Assembly: GCF_001444425.1 (NCBI RefSeq) | Contig: NZ_CP013189.1 | Coordinates: 1,116,001-1,180,000, forward strand | Source of the DNA: Pseudohongiella spirulinae | GTDB taxonomy: Bacteria; Pseudomonadota; Gammaproteobacteria; Pseudomonadales; Pseudohongiellaceae | Reading direction: 5' to 3' | Length of the DNA: 64,000 nt | Shown here: piece by piece, positions 48,398 to 56,909 of the stretch | Layout of the letters: each line of letters starts with the position of its first letter | How positions within the stretch are numbered: position 1 is the stretch's first letter | Program-made: the position numbers and the translations under genes | The notes under the pieces: model-generated | Databases searched by the model: none | Told to the model about the DNA's origin: nothing | What the model saw: the letters and a program-made list of their open reading frames with translations, nothing else

Positions 48398-48489
48398 TCT
48401 TGCTGCACCGCGTCAGCTTCGGCCATGCGGGCACCGGCCAGCGTACTGAGGCTCAGGATGAAATAACTGGCTTTCAATCGGAAATTCAT
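48394..48489 (-). CDS. 31-residue small protein translated ahead of the amidase
   Basis: A 32-codon reading frame (ATG at 48489, TGA at 48394-48396). GGAGGAG lies 6-12 bases before its ATG, the strongest ribosome-binding site near this gene pair, and a good promoter is 59-87 bases upstream. The product starts MNFRLKASYFILSLSTLAGA, which looks like a short signal or membrane segment, and ends RMAEADAVQQE. Its stop overlaps the amidase GTG by four bases (GTGA). Either it is a genuine micro-protein or a leader whose translation delivers ribosomes to the weak amidase start. I know of no named relative. Confidence 0.65.
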   Translation of the reverse strand: MNFRLKASYFILSLSTLAGARMAEADAVQQE

Positions 48490-48547
48490 TATTATTCTCC
48501 TCCCCGTCGTCAACTATCGTTACAGTTTAATGTCGGTCGACGGTTCG

Positions 48548-48576
48548 ATTATTGAGTAATTAAACCGGGCTGGCAA
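48548..48576 (-). promoter_or_regulatory. sigma-70-type promoter of the small gene and amidase
   Basis: On the - strand TTGCCA (48576-48571) is followed after 17 bases by AATAAT (48553-48548), each five of six to consensus. Transcription would begin near 48541, leaving a leader of about 50 bases before the small gene's ATG at 48489. Confidence 0.6.
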
Positions 48577-48712
48577 GGGATTGAACCTTTGAATACAACC
48601 GCCCATTCACAATTGGACAATATTTGCTGCAATTCGTTGAACGTCGTGTTGCCGCAATTCCGCTATACTCAATCAGTTTAATTTCACATATTCAAATTAC
48701 AGGAACGTTGTT

Positions 48713-51139
48713 TTGAAATCCCTCTTACATCTGTCTATCGTCGGCATTATGGCCTCCCAGACCTGGCAGCTTGCCTCTGCACAAACTCCCGGACCTTCCG
48801 CTGATCAGAGCGTTGCCCGGTTCGGTCGTGAGACCCAGTTACCTCTGCAACGCGTTGCGGATAATGTCGATATTAGTCTGGATGGTATCCTGGATGATGA
48901 CGTCTGGTCCGGCCTGACGGTCTACAGTGGCTACGGCGTGGTAGACCCGGAAACATTGGAGGGGGTTCCCTACAGGACTGAGATTCGTATTTTTTACACT
49001 GACCGAGGTATCTATGTTGGCTTTGATATGGAACAGCCCAAAGATACATTAGTTCGGCGGATCACGGCTCGCGATAACCGTATGGAGAATCGTGATCGAA
49101 TTACCTTCACCCTGGACAGTTCCGGTGAAGGTCAGTACGGCTACTGGATGAGTTTGGCGCTTGGTGACAATCAGATGGACGGCACCATCTTGCCGGAGCG
49201 CCAGTACGACAGTCAGTGGGATGGTGCCTGGTATGGGGCAACCGCAGAGACAGATGACGGCTGGTCAGCAGAATTTTTTGTACCATGGGGGCAACTGGCA
49301 ATGCCGTCACGAGACGGTGAGCGCCAAATCGGGTTCTATTCGGAGCGTGCTGTCGCTCACCTGAATCAGTTCTGGGCGTGGCCGGTGATTGCGCGCTCAG
49401 ATCCCATCTTTTTGAGCAATTATCCGCGACTGGTCCTGGATGATGTTAATCCGCGGCAGCAGTGGAGTCTGTTTCCGTCTGTTGCTTCAACCTACGATGA
49501 GATTGATAGCACCTGGGATCATCGTACCGGCGTTGACGTGTTCTGGCGCCCATCCAGTAATTTTCAGATGACTGCCACCCTGAATCCTGATTTTGGTTCT
49601 GCCGAAGCGGACGATGTAGTGGTTAACCTGACCGCCACTGAAGTGTTTTTCCCTGAAAAACGACTGTTTTTTCAGGAAGGTCAGGAAATTTTCAATGTCA
49701 CCTCGCGCGCCAATGGCAGATCCGGCAAGCGCTTTACCATCTTGAACACCCGCCGGATTGGCGGCCGTCCACGCACGCCGGAGCTGGAACCAGGGGTGTC
49801 ATTAAGCGCACGCGAACGTATTAAGAATTCCGACTTGCTGGGTGCCGTCAAAGCAACGGGTCAGGCAGGCAACATTCGTTATGGCCTGTTGACCGCGCTT
49901 GAAGACGATACGCAATTTAGGGCCAGCAATGGTGAGCGTGTTGAGCAGACTGGGCGGGACTTTACCGCTTTTCGAGTGTTATATGAGGATGCAGGCGGCG
50001 GAGCGGCCTATCGTGGTCTCGGTTACATCGGTACATTGGTGGCCCACAACGAGTCCGATGCCGAAGTTCACGCAGTAGACTACCGTTACCTGACGCAGGG
50101 CGGTATTTGGAGTTTTGATGGCGCGGTAGTGACCTCGGATTCCGATGACAAAGGGCAAGGCTATGGCGCTTTCACTGATATTGTGTATTCGCCTCGACAG
50201 GGATTTACTCACACCCTGAATCTGACCTACCTCGATGACACCATCGATATTAATGACTTCGGTTATCAGGATCGCAATAATGTCTGGGAAGCCTGGTATC
50301 GCTTCGAATGGGTCAAGACTGGTCTGACCCGTGTGCGTGATATTCGTGTCAGTCCTTTTTTGCGTTATGAGGAGAGTCTGGATGGGGACAGGACCAATAA
50401 TGCGATCCCCGTTGTCAGTACTAACATAACGCTGAACAACCTTGATCGCATCAATCTGAATTTTCAGTATTTCCCGAAGCGTTATGACGATTTGAACAGT
50501 TTCGGGAACGGTACGTTCTCAACCCGGGAACGGGTAAACGGCAGTATCAACTACCGCACCAACACGGCGTTGCCGTTCAGTTGGAATGTCGGTGTTGGCC
50601 GTTCGGAGGAATTTGCCAGCGGCAATAGCTACAGATACGACCTTGGCGTGAACTATCGTCCGCTGGCCAATTTGAACATGTCTGCCGATGTGACCTATCA
50701 GGAGCGCGGCGGCTGGCTGTTGCATCAGGGTGATCAGCGCTTTACGGCTTTTGATACCAACCAATGGGAAAGCAACCTGCGTCTGGAATATTATCTGACT
50801 GCTAAACAGCAGATCAGTGCCGGCATGCAATGGATCGGCATCAAAGCTCGTGGTGATCGCTATTTCCTGTTGCCGGCTGACGCACCCACGCGAAATCGCG
50901 ATTTGGTTGAAGTAGCCCAGCATGCCGGCACGCCTGGTGACTTCAGTATTTCGCGGATGAACTTCCAGCTTCGTTATCGCTGGGAGATAGCCCCTTTGTC
51001 AGATTTGTTTATTGTCTATAACCGCAACAGTAATCGTCGCGTTGGTATCTTTGATTTCCGCGATCAGTTTGATGATGCCTGGGAGAATCCGCTGGCCAGC
51101 CAATTGGTGATAAAGCTGCGATATCGTCTGGGTACTTAA
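48713..51139 (+). CDS. CBM9-like / DUF5916 outer-membrane protein
   Basis: 808 residues. The TTG at 48713 is taken as start because AGGA lies 8-12 bases upstream and a signal peptide follows (LLHLSIVGIMASQTWQLASAQ). Residues 45-220 are a CBM9-like sugar-binding-type sandwich (ISLDGILDDDVWSGL, TEIRIFYTDRGIYVGFDME, WSAEFFVPWGQL). The rest is DUF5916, with NPDFGSAEADDVVVNLTATE and EVFFPEKRLFFQEGQEIF, and many alternating strands consistent with a barrel up to the C-terminus KLRYRLGT. Its role is probably in surface binding or uptake of an organic polymer, which is an inference. Its stop shares TTAA with the convergent sbcC stop. Confidence 0.88.
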   Translation: MKSLLHLSIVGIMASQTWQLASAQTPGPSADQSVARFGRETQLPLQRVADNVDISLDGILDDDVWSGLTVYSGYGVVDPETLEGVPYRTEIRIFYTDRGIYVGFDMEQPKDTLVRRITARDNRMENRDRITFTLDSSGEGQYGYWMSLALGDNQMDGTILPERQYDSQWDGAWYGATAETDDGWSAEFFVPWGQLAMPSRDGERQIGFYSERAVAHLNQFWAWPVIARSDPIFLSNYPRLVLDDVNPRQQWSLFPSVASTYDEIDSTWDHRTGVDVFWRPSSNFQMTATLNPDFGSAEADDVVVNLTATEVFFPEKRLFFQEGQEIFNVTSRANGRSGKRFTILNTRRIGGRPRTPELEPGVSLSARERIKNSDLLGAVKATGQAGNIRYGLLTALEDDTQFRASNGERVEQTGRDFTAFRVLYEDAGGGAAYRGLGYIGTLVAHNESDAEVHAVDYRYLTQGGIWSFDGAVVTSDSDDKGQGYGAFTDIVYSPRQGFTHTLNLTYLDDTIDINDFGYQDRNNVWEAWYRFEWVKTGLTRVRDIRVSPFLRYEESLDGDRTNNAIPVVSTNITLNNLDRINLNFQYFPKRYDDLNSFGNGTFSTRERVNGSINYRTNTALPFSWNVGVGRSEEFASGNSYRYDLGVNYRPLANLNMSADVTYQERGGWLLHQGDQRFTAFDTNQWESNLRLEYYLTAKQQISAGMQWIGIKARGDRYFLLPADAPTRNRDLVEVAQHAGTPGDFSISRMNFQLRYRWEIAPLSDLFIVYNRNSNRRVGIFDFRDQFDDAWENPLASQLVIKLRYRLGT

Positions 51140-54100
51140 TCGACGGCTTTGATGCCCGGTCCTTGCAGGCGACTGCGCCCGCCGGCGACCGGGCTGACAA
51201 CAATTTGTGTGGCAATGCGTTCTTTGAGCGCATTGACATGCGATATCACACCAATCAGTTTGCCTTCCTGCTGCAGACTGGTCAGTGTTTCCAGCGCCGT
51301 CTCCAACGCTTCCTCGTCCAGGGTTCCGAAACCTTCGTCCAAAAACAGAGAATCCACTCTGACATTGCGACTGGCCATGCGTGATAAACCCAGCGCCAGC
51401 GCCAGCGATACAATAAAGCTTTCGCCGCCCGACAGGTTTTTGGTGGAACGGATCTCGCCTGCCTGATAATTGTCGATGACATTAAGGTCCAGCGGTTGGC
51501 CTTTGTCACGGGTCAACAGATAGCGATCTGTCATCTTCTGTAGCTGCACATTGGCATGTTGAATCATCAACTCAAAGGTCAGGCCCTGGGCGAAATTGCG
51601 GTACTTCTTGCCGTCGCCTGAGCCAATCAGATCGTGCAGGCGTGCCCAGCGCTCCGTCTCAACTTTTTGCAGGTCAATTTTCTCTGACAGTTGCTGTTGC
51701 TGCTTGCGCACATATTCATTGGACTGCAGTTGCTGGCGTCGGGCACCGAGTTTTTCCTGCAAGGTGCGGGTCAGACTGTCCTGCTTGCTGGTCTTTTCCT
51801 GCAGCGTGCTTAGCGGCTCTTCTGTCAGTGCTCTGGCCAGCTCATGGTCCAGCTCTTGATGAGTCTGATCCAGAGCCCCGCGCAGGGCCGTACCCTGTTG
51901 CTGAAGTTCACGGTCAGATTTTTCCAGGGCGCGTCGTTCCGACTCATTTAACTGCGCTGCTTTGAAGCTGGCCTCGTCAGCAAATTGCTGACTCTCAAGC
52001 GCAGTGCCGAAGTCGTCTTCGAGTGTTTGCAGCCTGGGTGCGCGCGATTCGAGGCTCTGCGTGTGTGTCTGTATCTGCTGATCGCAGCGTTGTTGATCCT
52101 GTTCGGTCTTGAGGTGCTGCGTGCGAATCTTCTCCAGGTGCTGCTGCGCCTGTTCAACGGCTTTCTGCAGGCGGGTTTCTTCCTGCTCAGCATTCTTTTC
52201 GCCCAACATTGAGTGGCGCTGCTGGCGCAGTTCCGCCAGCAGCTGCTCCTGTTTGTTGATATCGGCTTTGATCAGCAATGCATCGCGAATCAGCAGGGTT
52301 TGTTGCAGCTCTTTCTGACTTTGTTTAAGTGCCAGTTCACACTCGTCAATAGCCTGCAGGGTGTCTGAGATTTGCTGCTGTTGTTTGTGCAGAGATTGCA
52401 GGCAGGCGTCTGCGGCTTCGGTATTGTTGGCAAGCTCAAATTCATTGCATAATGCTTCGATGCGCAGTGCCAGTTTACTCAGCCTGTCCTGCAGATCTGT
52501 TTTCTGCCGGATCAGAAATTCACGTTGGGTGCCAAGCTTGATTTGGGTTGTATGGTGCTGACTGCGTTTTTGCTCACTCGTAAAGAGTTGCTGTTCGGCC
52601 TGATCAATTTCCTGTTGCACAGAGTCAAGATTGATATCGGGCAAATGCTCTGCGTAAGGATGATCGGTAGCGCCGCAGAGTGGACAGGGCTGCTGCTCTT
52701 CAAGTTGGGATCGAAGGTTTTCCAGATCAATAAGCCGCTGCTTCAGTTGTTGTTGCTGGCGCAGGGCGTTCAGCGTTTTTTTATGTGCCGACACTAGTTC
52801 ATCAGCCTGCTGTAGTTCCGTCAGGCAAGTCGACAGGGCATCGTCAGTCCCGACTGAATCCTGCTCAATGCCTGTCAACTGGCTGTTCAGCTCGGTCTGT
52901 TGAGTCATCAAGCCGCGCAAGGTGTCAACATCAGCGATCTGCCGCGACAGGGTCGTCTGCGCCGCGCGCCATTGGGCGGCGGTTTTGTCCTGCATGATGC
53001 CGTCAAGTTTGAGTTGGCGCTCTTCAACGGCTTTTTGTGCAGCGAGCAAATGCTGTTCAGCAATGCTCTGATTGTCCGGCAGCTTGATCTTGTCCGGCAG
53101 GGCGTCAGCCAGTTTATCGTGCAGGCTGAGCAGATTCTGCTGTGCGTCAGCCATGCGGCTGTCCAATACATGCACCTGTCTGAACAGTGGGCGCATTTTC
53201 TCCAGCTCTGTGCTGGCTTGCTTGCTGGCCTGCCGGGCCTCAGTCAATTGAGCCTGTTCTGTTTGCAGAAGGTTGATCAGCTCCGGCAACCTTGCGCGGG
53301 CTTTGTTCAGCTGTTGCTGCTCCGATTGCTGGTCGCTGCGCAGCGCCGTCAGCGTGGCATAAACAGCACTTATCTCCATGGCGCGATTGGCAGCTGCCAG
53401 CGTGTCGCGTGAAGCATGAAACGCTTGGTCCTGTTGCTTCCAGCGATCCAGTTCTGCGTTGAGTCGTTTCAGTTTGTTAGTCAATTGTTCGCAGTTCAGT
53501 TTCCACTGCTGTTGCTCACGCAGTTTGTTCAACGTGGCCGTTTCTGTCTGCAACTGGCCGGACAGCGTGTCGATTTCGGTGCGCAGTTGCGTCTCTTCTT
53601 CTGCGCTGAGCAGGCGCATGCCCTGCAGCTCTGCCGTGAGCATTGACAGCTGTTGTTTTGCCTCACTTAGTCGCTCGTGCACGGCAATGGAGATGTCACT
53701 GTAGATACGAGTGCCGGTGATTTTTTCCAGAATGGGGGCGCGATCATCGGCATCGGCGCGCAGAAAGGCAGCAAAGCCGCCCTGGGCCAGCAACATGGAC
53801 TGTGTGAAACGCTCAAAGTCCATGCCCGTGATGTCGACGATGCGGGCACCGACGGTGCTCAGTTTGCTGTCGATGATTTTGCTGCTGGTGGCATCTGCCA
53901 GTTCGTGTTTGGCATGCTGCAATTTGGCACCCGGCTTTTTGCGCGCGCGATGTTGGGACCAGTGGGCTTGATAGACGCCGCTTTGGGTACTGAACGTGAC
54001 TTCCGCGAAACACTCGCCGGTCTGCCGGGTCATGATTTCATTGCCGGAAGCGGTGATATTACCCAGCCGTGGTGTTTGTCCGTACAAAGCCAGGCACATG

Positions 54101-54246
54101 GCATCCAGCAGGGTGGATTTGCCCGCGCCGGTGGGGCCGGTAATGGCAAATATGCCGTCACTGGTGTAGGCGGGGTGAGTCAGGTCGATGTTCCACTCGC
54201 CGGCCAGAGAGTTAAGGTTTTTAAAACGGATGCTGAGGATGCGCAT
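51136..54246 (-). CDS. sbcC: SbcC, ATPase/coiled-coil subunit of the SbcCD nuclease
   Basis: 1036 residues. N-terminal Walker A is GPTGAGKSTLLDAMCLALYG (from residue 37). Two long Gln/Leu/Glu-rich coiled coils flank the zinc hook CPLC (Cys521-Cys524). The C-terminal ABC half has the signature NLSGGESFIVSLALALGLS and Walker B VDSLFLDEGFGTLDEEAL. With SbcD it forms the Mre11-Rad50-type complex that cleaves hairpins and protein-blocked DNA ends. It starts two bases after the sbcD stop. Confidence 0.96.
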   Translation of the reverse strand: MRILSIRFKNLNSLAGEWNIDLTHPAYTSDGIFAITGPTGAGKSTLLDAMCLALYGQTPRLGNITASGNEIMTRQTGECFAEVTFSTQSGVYQAHWSQHRARKKPGAKLQHAKHELADATSSKIIDSKLSTVGARIVDITGMDFERFTQSMLLAQGGFAAFLRADADDRAPILEKITGTRIYSDISIAVHERLSEAKQQLSMLTAELQGMRLLSAEEETQLRTEIDTLSGQLQTETATLNKLREQQQWKLNCEQLTNKLKRLNAELDRWKQQDQAFHASRDTLAAANRAMEISAVYATLTALRSDQQSEQQQLNKARARLPELINLLQTEQAQLTEARQASKQASTELEKMRPLFRQVHVLDSRMADAQQNLLSLHDKLADALPDKIKLPDNQSIAEQHLLAAQKAVEERQLKLDGIMQDKTAAQWRAAQTTLSRQIADVDTLRGLMTQQTELNSQLTGIEQDSVGTDDALSTCLTELQQADELVSAHKKTLNALRQQQQLKQRLIDLENLRSQLEEQQPCPLCGATDHPYAEHLPDINLDSVQQEIDQAEQQLFTSEQKRSQHHTTQIKLGTQREFLIRQKTDLQDRLSKLALRIEALCNEFELANNTEAADACLQSLHKQQQQISDTLQAIDECELALKQSQKELQQTLLIRDALLIKADINKQEQLLAELRQQRHSMLGEKNAEQEETRLQKAVEQAQQHLEKIRTQHLKTEQDQQRCDQQIQTHTQSLESRAPRLQTLEDDFGTALESQQFADEASFKAAQLNESERRALEKSDRELQQQGTALRGALDQTHQELDHELARALTEEPLSTLQEKTSKQDSLTRTLQEKLGARRQQLQSNEYVRKQQQQLSEKIDLQKVETERWARLHDLIGSGDGKKYRNFAQGLTFELMIQHANVQLQKMTDRYLLTRDKGQPLDLNVIDNYQAGEIRSTKNLSGGESFIVSLALALGLSRMASRNVRVDSLFLDEGFGTLDEEALETALETLTSLQQEGKLIGVISHVNALKERIATQIVVSPVAGGRSRLQGPGIKAVD

Positions 54247-54248
54247 TT

Positions 54249-55499
54249 TTATTCCGCCCTGCTATCCGCTTCCTGCACCCGGCGCAGCACGTCCTGATAC
54301 AGATGCAGCAGTTCCGGGCGCTGCTCTTCAGGCACGTCATGGGCGTCCAGGCAGCGGGCAAAAACATCCTGAGGCGTCAGGTCATCCAGGGTCTGATCGC
54401 TTTCCTGTGCCTTCAGGGTCTGCACACTGATACGCTGATTTTTAACGCGCAGCAGGGTGATGAGTTGCTGTTCATCGTCGGCCAGGGCCTCCAGCAGCTT
54501 GTCGCGCAGGTCGGGCACGATCTCTTCACCGGTATAGATAGCCTCTACCCAGGTAGAAATGCCGTCTTCAAGCAGCGCCTGAAGCTCGGCCTGCAAGCCG
54601 CTCAGATTGCCGCTGATCTGGCGCAGGCGTTGAAAGCCGGGAATGTCGGTCTGAGTGATCTCGACCTTGCGTCCCGTAAATTCGAGAACACAGACAGTCT
54701 TTTGCTGGCGCGCCTCACCAAAACCCATAGGCAAAGGAGAGCCGCTGTAGCGGATATATGCCTTGCCGCTGACCGATTGCGGTATGTGCAAGTGCCCCAG
54801 CGCCACATAATCCAGCGTGGGTGGAAAAATGTCTGTGCCAACATGGGCCAGCGAGCCGACATACAGCTCCCGCACACCCTCGCCGACCTGGCCGCCTGCC
54901 GTCCAAAGGTGGCCCATGCCAATCAGCGGGATGTCGTTGGCAAACTGCTGCTCCAGCTCGCCGCGCAGACGCTCTGCTGTCTCTGTGACTTCCTGATAGT
55001 GGGCCCGGATGCCATCCAGCAGTTTCTGCTCTTTGTCTTCGATGCTCTCACCCGCTTCGGCGCTGCGGATATCGCGGTCGCGCAGATAGGGCACGGCGCA
55101 GACCAGCGCCAGGGGTTTGCCGTCAGCATCATCCAGACGCAGCACTTCATCGGCGGGGTTGTCGGTTTTGGCGCCGACTACATGCACATTCAGGGTTTTT
55201 AATATCTGTCGCGGAGCGTTAAGAAAAGTCGGTGAATCGTGGTTGCCGCCAATGATTACGACATGCTGGCAGCCACTGTGCGCGGCATCACGCAGAAAGT
55301 TGTAATACTGTTGCATGGCACGGTTGCTGGGTGCTGTGGTGTCGAACACGTCACCAGCGATGAGCAGAATGTCTGTCTGCTGCTCACGAAGGGTATCGAG
55401 CATCCAGGCCAGGAAGGCATCGAACTCCTCATAGCGGCGCTGTCCGTAAAGGCTGCGGCCCAGGTGCCAGTCAGAGGTGTGCAGTACTTTCAGAGTCAT
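54249..55499 (-). CDS. sbcD: SbcD, nuclease subunit of SbcCD
   Basis: 416 residues from the ATG at 55499. Calcineurin-like phosphoesterase motifs are in order: LHTSDWHLGRSLYG, LLIAGDVFDTTAPSN, VIIGGNHDSPTFLN, IGMGHLW and VALGHLHIPQ. The metal ligands Asp, His, Asp, Asn-His and His-x-His are therefore present. A frame extending to 55622 is open but lies within the upstream gene. The start overlaps the 3' end of the GGDEF gene by 29 bases, so sbcD is probably translated from the same message. Confidence 0.95.
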   Translation of the reverse strand: MTLKVLHTSDWHLGRSLYGQRRYEEFDAFLAWMLDTLREQQTDILLIAGDVFDTTAPSNRAMQQYYNFLRDAAHSGCQHVVIIGGNHDSPTFLNAPRQILKTLNVHVVGAKTDNPADEVLRLDDADGKPLALVCAVPYLRDRDIRSAEAGESIEDKEQKLLDGIRAHYQEVTETAERLRGELEQQFANDIPLIGMGHLWTAGGQVGEGVRELYVGSLAHVGTDIFPPTLDYVALGHLHIPQSVSGKAYIRYSGSPLPMGFGEARQQKTVCVLEFTGRKVEITQTDIPGFQRLRQISGNLSGLQAELQALLEDGISTWVEAIYTGEEIVPDLRDKLLEALADDEQQLITLLRVKNQRISVQTLKAQESDQTLDDLTPQDVFARCLDAHDVPEEQRPELLHLYQDVLRRVQEADSRAE

Positions 55500-56700
55500 G
55501 CTGACAGATATCCAGATGATAGGTGTTGCGACCAACGCGTTTGGCATTGTACATGGCAATATCGGCTTGACGCAGGACATCTTCGTGATTAAAGCCGCGG
55601 CAGGAAAACAAAGCCACTCCAACGCTGACGGTAATTCGGTAGTTCAGATCTTCTGTTTCATTAGTTTGTTCAGAGGTCAGCTTTAATCGGTAAGGTTGAC
55701 AGATCTGATCCAGAATCCTTCGTGCCACCGATTCAGATTTGCTGCGAGCTTCCGATTCGTCACAACCTAGATGATCCAGGATAACGACGAATTCATCTCC
55801 ACCCAGCCTGATTACCGTATCTGTATGATTCACACAGCGCTTAAGTCGCTCAGCAACGTGGACAAGCAACTGGTCGCCTAATGCATGACCATAGGTGTCA
55901 TTCAGATCTTTGAAGTGGTCCAGATCCAGCAACAGCAGGGCGCAGTACATTGGCCCTTCGGTGGGCCTGCCAGACAATTCCTGCAGGCGCTGTTTCAGAA
56001 CACGCCGGTTTCCGATTGCGGTCAATGGGTCGTTATGTGCTTGCTGCAAGGCAACCGCCTCCGCCTTTTCTTTGTAGATGACGAGTAGTCCAATCGCAAA
56101 CATGACGATTGATACAGCAGCGATCGAAAAATAGATAGACTGTTCTATACCTGGAGCCAGAAATCCGTCGCCGCGGCTCACACCGGATACAACGAGGATA
56201 GATCTGAAAAGAAACATCAGAGCATAAGTGGCAACGGCAGCGAATATAATCCAACGTCCCCGACCGTGACCCGACATCACGCTTCGGATGATCAGATATA
56301 AAACCAACAGGCTGTGGTAGCTGCTGACAACAACACCAACCTGAACGCGGCGTTCGAAATCATCGTGATACCAGGCAAAGGCCACTACCGCCAGGGCAGG
56401 CATAACCCAGATTATCCAGCGCGAAACGCTAAAACCATAAAGTCTGCAAAGTCCCTCGGAAAACATCGCGAACATGATGGCCATGGCTGCATTGCCACCC
56501 ACGACACTTAAAAAAGGAGGAATTTCAGTTCGCAGACCGAAGAGCGCAAAAGCAAGGGCATACAGGGCAAATCCTGAAGCCCATACCATCAGGTCACGGT
56601 GCTGACCAGCTGCCACAAAACTCACACAGAACGCCAGTGTCATGCCTATAAGGATATTGACAATATAGAGGGGTTGCAGAGCATTGAGCAGAGTCAGCAC
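55471..56700 (-). CDS. membrane diguanylate cyclase (GGDEF) without I-site
   Basis: 409 residues from a GTG at 56700, with AGGA about 4 bases upstream; an ATG 19 codons on is an alternative. Six or more hydrophobic segments fill residues 8-215. The catalytic domain has DPLTAIGNRRVLKQRL, LLDLDHFKDLNDTYGHALGD and VIRLGGDEFVVIL, with NHTD where the RxxD inhibitory site would be, so product inhibition through that site is not expected. The end of the gene overlaps the start of sbcD, and a gap of 209 bases separates it from the divergent Oar-like receptor. Confidence 0.92.
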   Translation of the reverse strand: MLTLLNALQPLYIVNILIGMTLAFCVSFVAAGQHRDLMVWASGFALYALAFALFGLRTEIPPFLSVVGGNAAMAIMFAMFSEGLCRLYGFSVSRWIIWVMPALAVVAFAWYHDDFERRVQVGVVVSSYHSLLVLYLIIRSVMSGHGRGRWIIFAAVATYALMFLFRSILVVSGVSRGDGFLAPGIEQSIYFSIAAVSIVMFAIGLLVIYKEKAEAVALQQAHNDPLTAIGNRRVLKQRLQELSGRPTEGPMYCALLLLDLDHFKDLNDTYGHALGDQLLVHVAERLKRCVNHTDTVIRLGGDEFVVILDHLGCDESEARSKSESVARRILDQICQPYRLKLTSEQTNETEDLNYRITVSVGVALFSCRGFNHEDVLRQADIAMYNAKRVGRNTYHLDICQHDSESTAHL

Positions 56701-56862
56701 ATTCCTGTCCGGTTTGGTTTTGTTTTAATTGGATTTTTTGATTTTCTCAAGCTGGGCGAGCCGGAGTATAACACCAGAATTTCCAGGAGCCTACCTGATG
56801 CTCAGAAGGTGTCGTACAACCTTCAAAGAATTGACGCAATTATTTCATCTGATTGTCAACTA

Positions 56863-56904
56863 CTCCCCTTATCTTGACGAGTTGGTTATTACTCTTAAGG
56901 GGAG
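56863..56904 (+). promoter_or_regulatory. hairpin sequestering the Shine-Dalgarno of the Oar-like receptor gene
   Basis: CTCCCCTTA (56863-56871) pairs perfectly with TAAGGGGAG (56896-56904), and an inner GAGT/ACTC pair (56879-56882 with 56891-56894) extends the fold over an 8-base loop. The right arm contains the whole Shine-Dalgarno AAGGGGAG, five bases before the ATG at 56910. A folded leader would hide the ribosome-binding site, so translation could respond to temperature, a ligand or a trans-acting RNA or protein. No known riboswitch class is recognised. Confidence 0.55.
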
Positions 56905-56909
56905 CAGAA

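Noticed and set aside
54303-55202. Antisense frame of 299 codons within sbcD.
   Set aside because: It is a codon-bias shadow of sbcD, whose five phosphoesterase motifs are intact; no start signal is seen for the antisense frame.
55500-55622. N-terminal extension of SbcD of 41 codons.
   Set aside because: SbcD relatives begin a few residues before LHTSDWHLG, and the extension lies in the 3' end of the GGDEF gene.
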